This document shows, in pieces, positions 46,086 to 55,028 of a stretch of 64,000 nucleotides of DNA (the stretch's first letter is position 1; each line of letters opens with the position of its first letter). The notes below the pieces were generated by a model. The model did not search any database. It saw only the letters and a list, made by a program, of their open reading frames with translations, and had not been told where the DNA came from. The position numbers and the translations under genes are program-made. The stretch lies in NCBI GenBank assembly GCA_963831605.1, contig CAWHQR010000002.1:310001-374000 (forward strand), in the 5' to 3' direction. This stretch comes from DASUPK01 sp963831605. Its GTDB lineage: Bacteria > Actinomycetota > Thermoleophilia > Solirubrobacterales > 70-9.

Positions 46086-47087
46086 TCAGTCCTCGATCCA
46101 GGGCATCATCGAGCGGAGGCTCTTGCCGACCTGCTCCACCTGGGAGCCGGCCGCCTCCTCTCGCATGCGCTGGAAGTTCTCCTGGCCGGCCTCGTTCTCG
46201 GCGATCCATTCCTTGGCGAACTCTCCTGACTGGATGTCGGCCAGGATCTTCCTCATCGCCTCGCGCGTCTCCTCGGTGATGACCTTGGGGCCGCGCGTCA
46301 TGTCTCCGTACTCGGCGGTATTCGAGATCGAGTGGCGCATCCCCTGGATGCCGTGCTCGTACATGAGATCGACGATCAGCTTGAGCTCGTGCAGGCACTC
46401 GAAGTAGGCGAGGCGCGGGTCATACCCGGCCTCGACCAGCGTCTCGAAGCCGGCCTGGACCAGCTCGGTGGCGCCGCCACAGAGCACCGCCTGCTCGCCG
46501 AACAGGTCGGTCTCGGCCTCGTCCTTGAAGGTGGTCTCGATGATCCCCGCGCGGCCGCCACCGATCCCGCTGGCGTAGGCGAGCACCTGGTCGCGTGCCG
46601 TGCCGGTCGCGTCCTGGTGCACCGCCATCAGGCAGGGCACACCCGCGCCGTCGACGAACTCGCGGCGGACCAGGTGGCCGGGGCCCTTCGGGGCGACCAT
46701 GCCGACGTCAACGCCGGGGGGAGGCTCGATCTGCCCGAAGCGGATCGCGAAGCCGTGGGCGAACATCAGAAGGTTGCCGTCGGCGATCCCGTCCGAGATC
46801 TCGTCGCGCCAAAGCTGAGCCTGCTTCTCGTCGGGGAGCAGGATCATCACCACGTCGCCGGCGCTGGCCGCGTCCGCGAGGTCCATCACCTCGAGGCCCT
46901 CCCCCTCGGCATCGGCGCGGCTCGAGGAGTCCGGGCGGAGGCCGACGACGACCTTGACGCCGGAGTCCTTCAGGTTGAGCGCATGTGCGTGGCCCTGGGA
47001 GCCGTAGCCCAGGATCGCGACCGTCTTCCCGTCCAGGACGGAGAGGTCGGCGTCCTTGTCGTAGAGAACCTCGTCGGCGGCTGCCAT
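46086..47087 (-). CDS. ilvC: Ketol-acid reductoisomerase
   Basis: 333 residues, class I. NADPH site GYGSQGHAHALNL at 27-39, then VILLPDEKQ, VAPKGPGHLVRREFVDG, DLFGEQAVLCGG with metal-binding acids, and AYFECLHELKLIVDLMYE. It converts acetolactate or acetohydroxybutyrate made by IlvBN to the dihydroxy acids. It follows menE by 13 bp on the same strand. Confidence 0.97.
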   Translation of the reverse strand: MAAADEVLYDKDADLSVLDGKTVAILGYGSQGHAHALNLKDSGVKVVVGLRPDSSSRADAEGEGLEVMDLADAASAGDVVMILLPDEKQAQLWRDEISDGIADGNLLMFAHGFAIRFGQIEPPPGVDVGMVAPKGPGHLVRREFVDGAGVPCLMAVHQDATGTARDQVLAYASGIGGGRAGIIETTFKDEAETDLFGEQAVLCGGATELVQAGFETLVEAGYDPRLAYFECLHELKLIVDLMYEHGIQGMRHSISNTAEYGDMTRGPKVITEETREAMRKILADIQSGEFAKEWIAENEAGQENFQRMREEAAGSQVEQVGKSLRSMMPWIED

Positions 47088-47100
47088 GCGGCGGCGGATG

Positions 47101-48441
47101 CTAGCGGGAGGCGGGTTCCGGCAACTGCCCGCGCAGTAGCTTGCCGGAGGGGGTCCGCGGCAGGTTGGACACGAAATCGACCTGCTTCGGGACCTTGTAC
47201 CGCGCCAGGGATGACGCGCAGTGGTCCCTCAGCTGGTCCTCTCCCGCGTCCGTCCCCTCGGCCAGGACGACGAGGGCGCAGACCGCCTCCTGCCACTCGG
47301 GATCCGGGCGCCCGACGATTGCCGCGTCCGCGACCGCAGGGTGCGAGAGCAGCACGGCCTCGACCTCCGCGGGCATCACGTTCTCGCCTCCCGTGACGAT
47401 CACCTCGCTGCGGCGGCCGGAGACGTAGAGAAAGCCCTCCTCGTCGATGCGCCCCAGGTCTCCGGTGTGGAGCCAGCCGTCCGGATCGATCGCACCACGG
47501 GAGACCGTTGGCCCCTGGACCAGGATCTCGCCGTCCTCGATCCGGACGTGTGAGGTCAGCAGCGGGCGTCCCGCCGACCCCACCTTGCGTTCGGCGTCCG
47601 CGGGGGCGAGCGTCGTCACCTGCGAGCAGGTCTCGGTCATCCCGTAGGTCTGGACCACGGTCGCGCCCTGGCCCAGCGCATCCCGCAGCGCCTCCTCGGG
47701 AACCGGGCCGCCCCCGATCAGGATCGCCCTTGGAGCCGAGAGGTCGGCGCCGGCCTCGAGCAGCCTGATCAGCTGCGTGGGGACGAGCGAGAGCACGCTG
47801 ATGTCGCCGCTGACCAGGGTGCTGGCCACCTTCTCCGTGTCAAAGCCGTCCATCAGCACCGCCGTCGTCCCGTAGATGACGGAGCGCAGGATGATCGACA
47901 GCCCCGCGACGTGGCTGAGCGGCAGGCAGCAGAGCCAACGGTCCTCGGGCTCGACGCCGATGTTGAAGGCGGAGCCGACGGCGCTGAACAGGAAGTTCCC
48001 GTAGGTGAGGTCGACCGGGCGAGGCGTCCCGGAGGTCCCGCTGGTCAGGATCCGGCACTGGAGGTCGTCCATGTCGTGCTCGCCGAGCAGGGGCAGGTCG
48101 GCCTCCGTCTGGGTGAGCTCGGCGGCGTCGTTCAGGTCGACCGCCGGGCGCTGCTCGGCCAGGACAGCGGCCCGCTCCGCGTCCGTCAGCTGCGGGCTGA
48201 GCGGCAGCGCCACCGCCCCCAGCTTCATCAGCGCATGGAGCAGCACCACCTCCTCCCGGCGCGGGTGCATCGTCAGGGCGGCCAGGCCCTCCCGCCTCAC
48301 CCCGTACGCGGCGAGCCTCCGGGCGACCCAGGTCGTCTCGGCCTCGAGCTCGGCGTAGGTCACGCTGGATGCCTCCGTGACCAGCGCCGTTCGCTCGGGA
48401 CAGCTCTGGGCCCGCTGTGCGAGCCAGTTGTCGAGCTTCAC
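47101..48441 (-). CDS. menE: o-Succinylbenzoate-CoA ligase (AMP-binding)
   Basis: 446 residues of the adenylate-forming superfamily. The P-loop RILTSGTSGTPRPVDLTYGNF lies around 130-150, and YGMTETCSQV, DGWLHTGDLGRIDEEGFLYVSGR and the C-terminal lysine region PRTPSGKLLRGQLP are all present. The surrounding menB, A, C, D and F genes identify it as MenE, which activates succinylbenzoate. It is divergent from menB with a 43-bp gap. Confidence 0.92.
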   Translation of the reverse strand: MKLDNWLAQRAQSCPERTALVTEASSVTYAELEAETTWVARRLAAYGVRREGLAALTMHPRREEVVLLHALMKLGAVALPLSPQLTDAERAAVLAEQRPAVDLNDAAELTQTEADLPLLGEHDMDDLQCRILTSGTSGTPRPVDLTYGNFLFSAVGSAFNIGVEPEDRWLCCLPLSHVAGLSIILRSVIYGTTAVLMDGFDTEKVASTLVSGDISVLSLVPTQLIRLLEAGADLSAPRAILIGGGPVPEEALRDALGQGATVVQTYGMTETCSQVTTLAPADAERKVGSAGRPLLTSHVRIEDGEILVQGPTVSRGAIDPDGWLHTGDLGRIDEEGFLYVSGRRSEVIVTGGENVMPAEVEAVLLSHPAVADAAIVGRPDPEWQEAVCALVVLAEGTDAGEDQLRDHCASSLARYKVPKQVDFVSNLPRTPSGKLLRGQLPEPASR

Positions 48442-48484
48442 ATCCGACAGCCTAAGAAATTCGCGCCTGGCTATCGTTGCCGCC

Positions 48485-49363
48485 GTGCCACGCCGCCATA
48501 AGGACGCCCCGCCGGAGGAACAGCTCTACGCCCCGATCGAGTGGAACAGCGAGGGCGACTACGAGGACATCCTGTATGAGCGCGGTGATGCGATCGCGAA
48601 GATCTCGATCAACCGGCCCGAGGTGCACAACGCGTTCCGGCCACCCACGCTCGCCGAGCTCCGCGATGCCTTCACCCGAGCCCGCGACGACACCGGCGTC
48701 GCGGCGATCATCTTCACCGGCGCGGGCGACGAGGCGTTCTGCTCGGGCGGCGATCAGAGAATTCGCGGCGACGACGGCTACATCGGCGACGACGAGGTCG
48801 CCCAGCAGGGAGTCGGCCGGCTCGACGTCGGCGACCTCCATGTCCAGATCCGCCGGCTTCCGAAGCCGGTCGTGGCCATGGTCAAGGGCTACGCCGTCGG
48901 GGGCGGGCACATTCTCCACCTCGTCTGCGACCTGACCATTGCAGGCGACAATGCCGTCTTCGGCCAGACCGGGCCGCGCGTCGGCAGCTTCGACGGCGGC
49001 TTCGGTGCCTCCCTTCTGGAGCGGAACGTCGGGGTCAAGAAGGCGAAGGAGATCTGGTTCCTCTCCCGCCTCTACGACGCGCAGGAGGCGCTCGACATGG
49101 GGCTCGTCAACACTGTCTTCCCGCTCGCCGAGGTCGAAAGGGAGACCGTGGCCTGGTGCCGCGAGATGGCGGCCCTCTCCCCCCTCTCCCTGCGGCTGCT
49201 CAAGTCGAGCTTCAACGCACTCGAGGACGGCGTCACCGGCATCCAGCAGCTCTCCCATGACGCGACGCTGCTCTTCTACATGACGGAGGAGGGCCAGGAG
49301 GGCCGCAACGCCTACCAGCAGGGACGGAGCCCGGACTTCTCCAAGTACCCGAAGAGGCCCTGA
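48485..49363 (+). CDS. menB: 1,4-Dihydroxy-2-naphthoyl-CoA synthase
   Basis: 292 residues, crotonase fold, which closes the naphthoquinone ring. It has ISINRPEVHNAFRPPTLAEL, EAFCSGGDQRIRG (oxyanion hole), GYAVGGGHILHLVCDLTIA, and GQTGPRVGSFDGGFG with the MenB-specific Asp, ending SPDFSKYPKRP as in MenB. I chose GTG 48485, where conservation begins; TATCGT 7 bp upstream suggests a leaderless message, and the in-frame codons further upstream lie over menE. Confidence 0.96.
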   Translation: MPRRHKDAPPEEQLYAPIEWNSEGDYEDILYERGDAIAKISINRPEVHNAFRPPTLAELRDAFTRARDDTGVAAIIFTGAGDEAFCSGGDQRIRGDDGYIGDDEVAQQGVGRLDVGDLHVQIRRLPKPVVAMVKGYAVGGGHILHLVCDLTIAGDNAVFGQTGPRVGSFDGGFGASLLERNVGVKKAKEIWFLSRLYDAQEALDMGLVNTVFPLAEVERETVAWCREMAALSPLSLRLLKSSFNALEDGVTGIQQLSHDATLLFYMTEEGQEGRNAYQQGRSPDFSKYPKRP

Positions 49364-49364
49364 C

Positions 49365-50246
49365 TTGAGGATCTGGCTGATGGCGGCGCGTCCGCGGACG
49401 CTGCCCGCGGCAATTGCGCCTGTCCTGGTCGGTACCGCCGCCGCGATCGAGCACCACGGCGACCTGCGGCGCGTCGGCGCCTTCATCGCCGCGCTGATCG
49501 GCTCGATCTTCATTCAGATCGGGACCAACCTCGCCAACGACTACTCCGACGCCAAGCGCGGGGCCGACACGGTCGACCGACTCGGCCCGGTCCGCGTCAC
49601 CTCGGCGGGCCTGGTGGCGCCGCGCAGCGTCCTGATCGCGACGTGGCTCGCCTTCGGCGTAGCGATCGTGGCCGGCATCTACCTCGCCACGGTCGCCGGC
49701 TGGGTGATCATCGCCGTCGGCCTAGTCTCGATCGCCGCGGGGGTCCTCTACACCGGCGGTCCGCGTCCGTACGGGTACGCCGGCCTCGGCGAGCTCTTCG
49801 TCTTCCTCTTCTTCGGCCTCGTGGCCGTGAACGGGTCCTACTACGTCCAGCTCGAGCGGCTCGACTGGTTGCCCTTCGGGCTCTCGGTGGCGGTCGGGTT
49901 CCTCGCGACGGCGATCCTCGTCGTCAACAACGTCCGCGACATCGACACCGACCGCCGCGCCGGGAAGCACACGCTCGCGGTGCGGCTGGGGCGGCAGGGC
50001 GCCCGGAGCCTCTACGTCGGGCTCGTCGTGGCCGCCTACGCGTGCCTGCTCGGAACGGTGGTCAGCCACGGAGGCGCCTGGTGGGCGCTGCTCGGCCTCC
50101 TCTCGGCGCCGATGGCGATCAAGCCCGCCCGGGCGGTGCTGAACCGCACCGACGGCCCGGCGCTGAACGGCGCGCTGGCGGGAACCGGCGCCCTGCTCGG
50201 CGTCTTCAGCCTGACGGTCTCCGCCGGGCTTCTGATCGCGGCGTAG
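49365..50246 (+). CDS. menA: 1,4-Dihydroxy-2-naphthoate polyprenyltransferase
   Basis: 293 residues from TTG 49365 (or 288 from ATG 49380), a UbiA-type membrane prenyltransferase that adds the isoprenoid tail. It has LMAARPRTLPAAIAPVLVG, the first Asp-rich motif NDYSDAKRGADTVDRLGP, the second VNNVRDIDTDRRAGKHTLAVRLG, and about eight membrane helices. It starts 1 bp after the menB stop, so the two are coupled. Confidence 0.95.
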   Translation: MRIWLMAARPRTLPAAIAPVLVGTAAAIEHHGDLRRVGAFIAALIGSIFIQIGTNLANDYSDAKRGADTVDRLGPVRVTSAGLVAPRSVLIATWLAFGVAIVAGIYLATVAGWVIIAVGLVSIAAGVLYTGGPRPYGYAGLGELFVFLFFGLVAVNGSYYVQLERLDWLPFGLSVAVGFLATAILVVNNVRDIDTDRRAGKHTLAVRLGRQGARSLYVGLVVAAYACLLGTVVSHGGAWWALLGLLSAPMAIKPARAVLNRTDGPALNGALAGTGALLGVFSLTVSAGLLIAA

Positions 50247-50255
50247 AGTCGCCAC

Positions 50256-51347
50256 ATGCAGCAGGTGCAGCTCGAGGAGCTGGAGGTCCTCCCCTACTCC
50301 CTGCCGTTTCGCGAGCCCTACGTGACGGCGCGCGGGGAGCTGACCGAGCGGAGGCTGATCCTGGTGCGGATTCGCGGCGAGGGGCTCGAGGGCCTGGGCG
50401 AGACAGCCGCCCTCTCCCTTCGCGGCGGCACCGGAATCGAGTCCATCGCAAGGGAGATCCGGGACCGGTGCTGGCCCGCGCTGCTGGATGGCGGCGTCGA
50501 CCCGGCGAGGATCTGGTCAGCGATCGCCCGCTGCCGCAATCGTGGTGCCTCGGCGGAGGCGCTGGCAGCCGTCGACATCGCCGTCCATGATCTGATCGGG
50601 CACGCCACCGGGCAGCCGGTCTGGCGCCTGCTTGGTGCCACCGAGGCCCTGCCGGTCGTCTGCAACGCGACCCTGCCCGCGGCAAATCCCGCCGCGACCA
50701 GGAAGCTTGCGGAGGACTGGAACGCGCAGGGCTTCCGGACCTTCAAGCTCAAGGTCGGGCTGGCGGGCGACGTGACGCAGGTGGCAACGGTCCGCCAGAC
50801 GCTGGGCGGCGAGGCGGTCATCCGGGTCGATGCGAATGGCGCCTGGAGCATCGACGACGCGGCCCATCGCCTGACGGCCCTCGCGCAGCACGGCATCGAA
50901 CTGGCCGAGCAACCCGTCGGCACCTTCGAGCAGATGGTCGAGCTGCGCCGGCGCGTGAACGTGAAGATCGCGGCGGACGAGAGCCTCGTCTCGGCGTTCG
51001 ACGCCCGCCGCGCCCGCGAGCTCGGCGCCTGCCAGGTTGCCGCCGTCAAGGTCGCAAAGGTCGGAGGGCTCGGCGCGGCCCTTGAGATCGCCGAGGTGAT
51101 GCCCTCCTATCTCTCCAGCGCGCTCGAGGGGCCGGTCGGCATCGCGGCCGGCGCCCACGCCGTCCAGGCTCTGCGCACGAACGGCGGAGATGCCGGGGTG
51201 GCGCACGGACTGGCCACCGAGAGGCTCTTCTCGATGTCGATCGGGGACGGGGTCTCCGCGGAGCGGGATGAGCTGATCGTCGGCGAGAGCCCCGGGCTGG
51301 GGGTCGAGATCGACGAAGACGCCCTTGCGGCGCGGCGTCTCGACTGA
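50256..51347 (+). CDS. menC: o-Succinylbenzoate synthase (enolase superfamily)
   Basis: 363 residues. The enolase-superfamily active site is visible: FKLKVG with KxK at 164-166, RVDANGAW (Asp 192), ELAEQPV (Glu 219), ADESL (Asp 242) and VKVAKVGG (second catalytic Lys). The capping domain starts LPYSLPFREPYVTARG. Family members can also be dipeptide epimerases or N-acylamino-acid racemases; the men context decides for MenC. TAGAGT, overlapping the menA stop, lies 6 bp before the ATG and may serve as a -10. Confidence 0.9.
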   Translation: MQQVQLEELEVLPYSLPFREPYVTARGELTERRLILVRIRGEGLEGLGETAALSLRGGTGIESIAREIRDRCWPALLDGGVDPARIWSAIARCRNRGASAEALAAVDIAVHDLIGHATGQPVWRLLGATEALPVVCNATLPAANPAATRKLAEDWNAQGFRTFKLKVGLAGDVTQVATVRQTLGGEAVIRVDANGAWSIDDAAHRLTALAQHGIELAEQPVGTFEQMVELRRRVNVKIAADESLVSAFDARRARELGACQVAAVKVAKVGGLGAALEIAEVMPSYLSSALEGPVGIAAGAHAVQALRTNGGDAGVAHGLATERLFSMSIGDGVSAERDELIVGESPGLGVEIDEDALAARRLD

Positions 51348-51361
51348 TCTACGGTCTGAGT

Positions 51362-53128
51362 GTGGATTTGACCAATCGCAATACGGCGCTCGCCTCCGCG
51401 ATGGCCGAGGAGCTCGCTCGATCCGGTGTGGAGCGCGCCGTGATCTCCCCCGGCTCGCGCTCGACACCGCTCGCCGTCGCGCTGTTGCGCGAGCCCGGGA
51501 TCGAGGTGACCGTGATCCTCGACGAGCGCAGCGCCGGCTTCTTCGCCCTCGGGACCGCCCTGGCGACGGGGCGGCCGGCTGCGGTCCTGTGCACCTCCGG
51601 GTCGGCCGCCGCGAACCTGCACCCCGCCGTGGTCGAGGCGGACGAGGCCGGGGTCCCGATGATCGTGCTGACCGCCGATCGCCCTCCGGAGTTGCGTGAA
51701 ATCGGCGCCGGACAGACGATTGACCAGCTGAAGCTCTACGGGGACGCCGTGCGCTGGTTCAGCGAGGTCGGCACACACGAGGCGGATGACGATGGGCTCC
51801 TCCACTTCCGGGCGGTCGCATGCCGCGCCTACGCGACTGCGGTCGGTGACCCTCGCCCCGGGCCGGTCCATCTGAACGTGCCGTGGCGGGAGCCGCTCGC
51901 TCCCGTCCCGGAGGCGGACGCCGTGACCGCGACCGATCCGCTCGCCCTCGCGGGTCGCGGAGACGCGCCTCTCAACGAGGTCTTCGCGGCGTCCCGGCGC
52001 GCACCGGAGTCGGTGCTCGACCGGCTGGCCGAGCGAATCGAGTCGGCGCCCAGGGGCCTGATCGTCGCCGGTCGCCAGCTGGACCCCCGAATCGCCGAGC
52101 CGGTCACCGCGCTCGCGGTTGCTGCGGAATATCCGATCCTCGCTGAGCCGACCTCACAGCTTCGCCGCGGGCCTCACGACCGCTCGCTGGTGGTGTCGGC
52201 CTACGACCACATTGCGCGTGATCGCCCCGACGGTCTCGAGCCGGAGCTGATCGTGCGGGTCGGTGACCTGCCCACGAGCAAGCCGCTGCGCCAGTGGTTG
52301 GCCGCGATCGAGGACCTCGAGCAGATCGTCATCGATCCCACCGGCGAGTGGCGGGAGCCGACGCGCCGAGCGGACACGATCGTCCGGGCCGACCCGGCCG
52401 TCACCGCGCGCTCGCTGACCGAGAGGCTCTCCCGTCTGCGCCCGGGCGCCAGCGCTGTGGCGGGTTCCCCGTTTGCATCCGGCTGGCTCGAGGCCGACGC
52501 CGCCGTGCGCGAGGCGGTGGATGGCCGTCTGGACGTGCTCGGTGAACTCAGCGAGCCGGGCGTCTGGATCGCGCTCGGCGAGGTGCTTCGCGATGGGGAC
52601 TCCGTGTTCGCCGCTTCGAGCATGCCCGTTCGGGACCTCGAGGCCTTCCTGCGGCCGGGTCCCCAGGGCGTGCGAATCGCGTCGAACCGCGGGGCCAACG
52701 GGATCGACGGTCTCGTCTCGACCTCTGCGGGCCTCGCCGCCGGGAGCGGGGCGCGAACCTGGGCGGTCCTCGGGGACCTGGCCCTTCTTCACGACCTCGG
52801 GGGCCTCGCCGCCGTGCGACACGCGCCGGAGCTGCGCCTGATCGTGATCGACAACTCCGGCGGCGGCATCTTCCACTTCCTCCCTCAGGCCGAGTCGATG
52901 CCGGGGGACGAGTTCGAGCAGCTCCTCGGCACACCGAGCGGGCTTGATCCGGCCGAGGCCGGGCGGCTGTTCGGGCTCAGCGCGGAAGCTCCCGGTGACC
53001 CGGCGGCGCTCGATGCAGCCCTGGCCGGCGACGCACGGTTGATCGTGGTGCGCACGGAGCGCGCACGGAACCTGGAGCTCCACCGGGAGCTCAGCCGGCT
53101 AGCAGCGGAAGCAGCGCCTCGAACTTGA
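51362..53128 (+). CDS. menD: SEPHCHC synthase MenD (thiamine-diphosphate enzyme)
   Basis: 588 residues. It has RAVISPGSRSTPLAVAL, the ThDP glutamate region ILDERSAGFFALG, CTSGSAAANLHPAVVEA, VLTADRPPELREIGAGQTIDQ, and the C-terminal ThDP site SNRGANGIDGLVST with LGDLALLHDLGG and IDNSGGGIFHFLPQ. It joins isochorismate and 2-oxoglutarate. GTG 51362 is preceded by TACGGT at 51350-51355, again fitting a leaderless start. The end overlaps the convergent menF by 38 bp. Confidence 0.96.
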   Translation: MDLTNRNTALASAMAEELARSGVERAVISPGSRSTPLAVALLREPGIEVTVILDERSAGFFALGTALATGRPAAVLCTSGSAAANLHPAVVEADEAGVPMIVLTADRPPELREIGAGQTIDQLKLYGDAVRWFSEVGTHEADDDGLLHFRAVACRAYATAVGDPRPGPVHLNVPWREPLAPVPEADAVTATDPLALAGRGDAPLNEVFAASRRAPESVLDRLAERIESAPRGLIVAGRQLDPRIAEPVTALAVAAEYPILAEPTSQLRRGPHDRSLVVSAYDHIARDRPDGLEPELIVRVGDLPTSKPLRQWLAAIEDLEQIVIDPTGEWREPTRRADTIVRADPAVTARSLTERLSRLRPGASAVAGSPFASGWLEADAAVREAVDGRLDVLGELSEPGVWIALGEVLRDGDSVFAASSMPVRDLEAFLRPGPQGVRIASNRGANGIDGLVSTSAGLAAGSGARTWAVLGDLALLHDLGGLAAVRHAPELRLIVIDNSGGGIFHFLPQAESMPGDEFEQLLGTPSGLDPAEAGRLFGLSAEAPGDPAALDAALAGDARLIVVRTERARNLELHRELSRLAAEAAPRT

Positions 53129-54467
53129 GCTCGGATTCCTGAAGCTCGGCGGCCGGGTCCGAGTCCGCGACGATTCCGCACCCCGCGAACAGATGCGCCT
53201 CGCGGTCCCGGAGAAGCGCGGACCGCAGGCCGACGCAGAATTCACCGTCCTCGGCAACGTCCATCCAGCCGACCGGGCCTGTGTACCAGCCCCGATCGAT
53301 CCCCTCCAGCTCGTCGATCAGCTCGAGAGCCGGTTCACGGGGCTCGCCACCGATCGCGGGTGTCGGGTGCAGGAAGCCGGCGAGCTCAATCGCGCTGTGG
53401 GACTCGGCGAGCTGCGCCCGGATCGGAGTGGCGAGATGCTGCAGGTTCCCGACCTTGACCACAAACGGCTCGCCTTCCGCGTGCACCCAGACCGAGTGCG
53501 GGCGCAGGGTTCGCTCGATCCGGCGCACGACGATGCCGTGCTCCTCACGCACCTTGGGGCTGCGCATCATCGTCTCGCCCAGGTGGTCGTCAACGGCGGG
53601 ATCGGCGCTGCGCGAGCTGGTTCCCGCGAGCGCGACGGTGGCGGCGACAGCGCCCGAGCGGCGAACCAGCAGCTCCGGGCTCGCGCCGATGAACGCCGCC
53701 TGCGGCGTCCCGAAGCAGAAGCAGAAGCACGACGGGAAGAGATCCCGCAGCGCGCCGAGCTTGCTCGCCGGATCGATCGCAGCCGGCGCCTCGACGGTCA
53801 GCTCACGAGCAAGCACGACCTTGTCGACTTGGCCTTTGCGAATCCGGGCGACCGCCTCGGCCACGATCTCCTCGTAGCGCTCCGGCGGGTGGCGCCCCGC
53901 GACCGATGTGGAGGCGCTGGGATGTGGGTCCTGAGGGGTCAGCGGGGCGACTCTCAGCGAAGCGAGTCTTCCCGCGACAGCCATATCCGCCCCCGCGATC
54001 CCGCAGACGGTCAGGAAGCTTCGCCCCTCGCTCGTGGCGATGGAAACCTCGGGGAGCACCGCAAGCGCGGGCGGCAGTGACGACCAGATCGGCTCGGCGC
54101 CGCCGTTCGGATCAAAGGCGAGCCCCGTGGACCACACCGGACCGGCCCCAGCCGGCAGCCCGGCGGGCTCGTCGAACTCGCGGTCGTGCACGACCTGCGA
54201 ACAGCCCGCGGCCAGGTCTGAGAAACGGTCCGGGCCCCGGCTCACGACCTCAGCGGCGGTTCCGATCCCGGCGAGGGCGAACCCGCGGTCCGGCTGCTCC
54301 CAGCAGAACCAGCGGTCGGTCGCAAGCCGTGAACCGGCCGCGATCGCGGTCGGATCGACCGCAACGTCGAGCTCGATCGTCGCCGACACGAGACGGCCCT
54401 CCCTCGCATCAGAGAGAACGTTCTCGAACCGGGAGAGAAGCGAGCCGGCGTCGAGGGCGACGCTCAC
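53091..54467 (-). CDS. menF: Isochorismate synthase
   Basis: 458 residues of the chorismate-utilising family. The conserved C-terminal half has KVVLARELTVEAP, FCFGTPQAAFIGASPELLVRR, AGTSSRSADPAVDDHLGETMMRSPKVREEHGIVVR, LHPTPAIGGEPREPALELI and the end GCGIVADSDPAAELQESELK (all with catalytic and Mg-binding acids). It makes isochorismate, the MenD substrate. It begins 6 bp after ilvN, so it may be transcribed with ilvBN. Confidence 0.93.
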   Translation of the reverse strand: MSVALDAGSLLSRFENVLSDAREGRLVSATIELDVAVDPTAIAAGSRLATDRWFCWEQPDRGFALAGIGTAAEVVSRGPDRFSDLAAGCSQVVHDREFDEPAGLPAGAGPVWSTGLAFDPNGGAEPIWSSLPPALAVLPEVSIATSEGRSFLTVCGIAGADMAVAGRLASLRVAPLTPQDPHPSASTSVAGRHPPERYEEIVAEAVARIRKGQVDKVVLARELTVEAPAAIDPASKLGALRDLFPSCFCFCFGTPQAAFIGASPELLVRRSGAVAATVALAGTSSRSADPAVDDHLGETMMRSPKVREEHGIVVRRIERTLRPHSVWVHAEGEPFVVKVGNLQHLATPIRAQLAESHSAIELAGFLHPTPAIGGEPREPALELIDELEGIDRGWYTGPVGWMDVAEDGEFCVGLRSALLRDREAHLFAGCGIVADSDPAAELQESELKFEALLPLLAG

Positions 54468-54473
54468 GGCAGG

Positions 54474-55028
54474 CTAGTTATCAGCCTTCGAGCGAGCGAT
54501 CGCGACCTCGCCCGTGCGGACCATCTCCATCAGGCCGTGCGGGCGAATCATCCGCTCGAACGCCTCGATCTTGTCCGCGCTGCCCGTGACCTCGATGGTC
54601 AGCGAGCGACGGGAGACATCCACGATCTTGGCGCGGAAGATCTCGGCGAACTGCATGATCTCGGCGCGACTCTCGATCGGAGCGGAGACCTTGAACAACG
54701 CCATCTCGCGGGCGATGGTCTCGCCCGGCTCCATGTCGCGGATCTTGATGACGTTGACCAGCTTGTGAAGCTGCTTCGTCACCTGGTCGATCGGGTGGAC
54801 GGCGCCGTCGACGGTCAGGGTGATCCGTGAGACCTCAGGATCGTCCGTGGGACCGACCGCGAGCGTGTCGATGTTGAAGCCGCGGCGGCTGAAGAGGCCG
54901 GCGATGCGCGCGAGAACGCCGGGCCGGTTCTCGACCATGATCGAGAGGACGTGCTTGCGGCCCGTCAGCGCGCCCGCGGCGGCGTCGAGATCGTCGAGGT
55001 TGATGAGATCCGGCGTTCCGGCTTCCAT
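54474..55028 (-). CDS. ilvN: Acetolactate synthase small (regulatory) subunit
   Basis: 184 residues. ACT domain HVLSIMVENRPGVLARIAG then FSRRGFNIDTLAVG, and a second regulatory domain (EIFRAKIVDVSRRSLTIEVTG). It gives valine sensitivity to IlvB. I chose ATG 55028, which overlaps the ilvB stop (TGATG). Confidence 0.95.
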   Translation of the reverse strand: MEAGTPDLINLDDLDAAAGALTGRKHVLSIMVENRPGVLARIAGLFSRRGFNIDTLAVGPTDDPEVSRITLTVDGAVHPIDQVTKQLHKLVNVIKIRDMEPGETIAREMALFKVSAPIESRAEIMQFAEIFRAKIVDVSRRSLTIEVTGSADKIEAFERMIRPHGLMEMVRTGEVAIARSKADN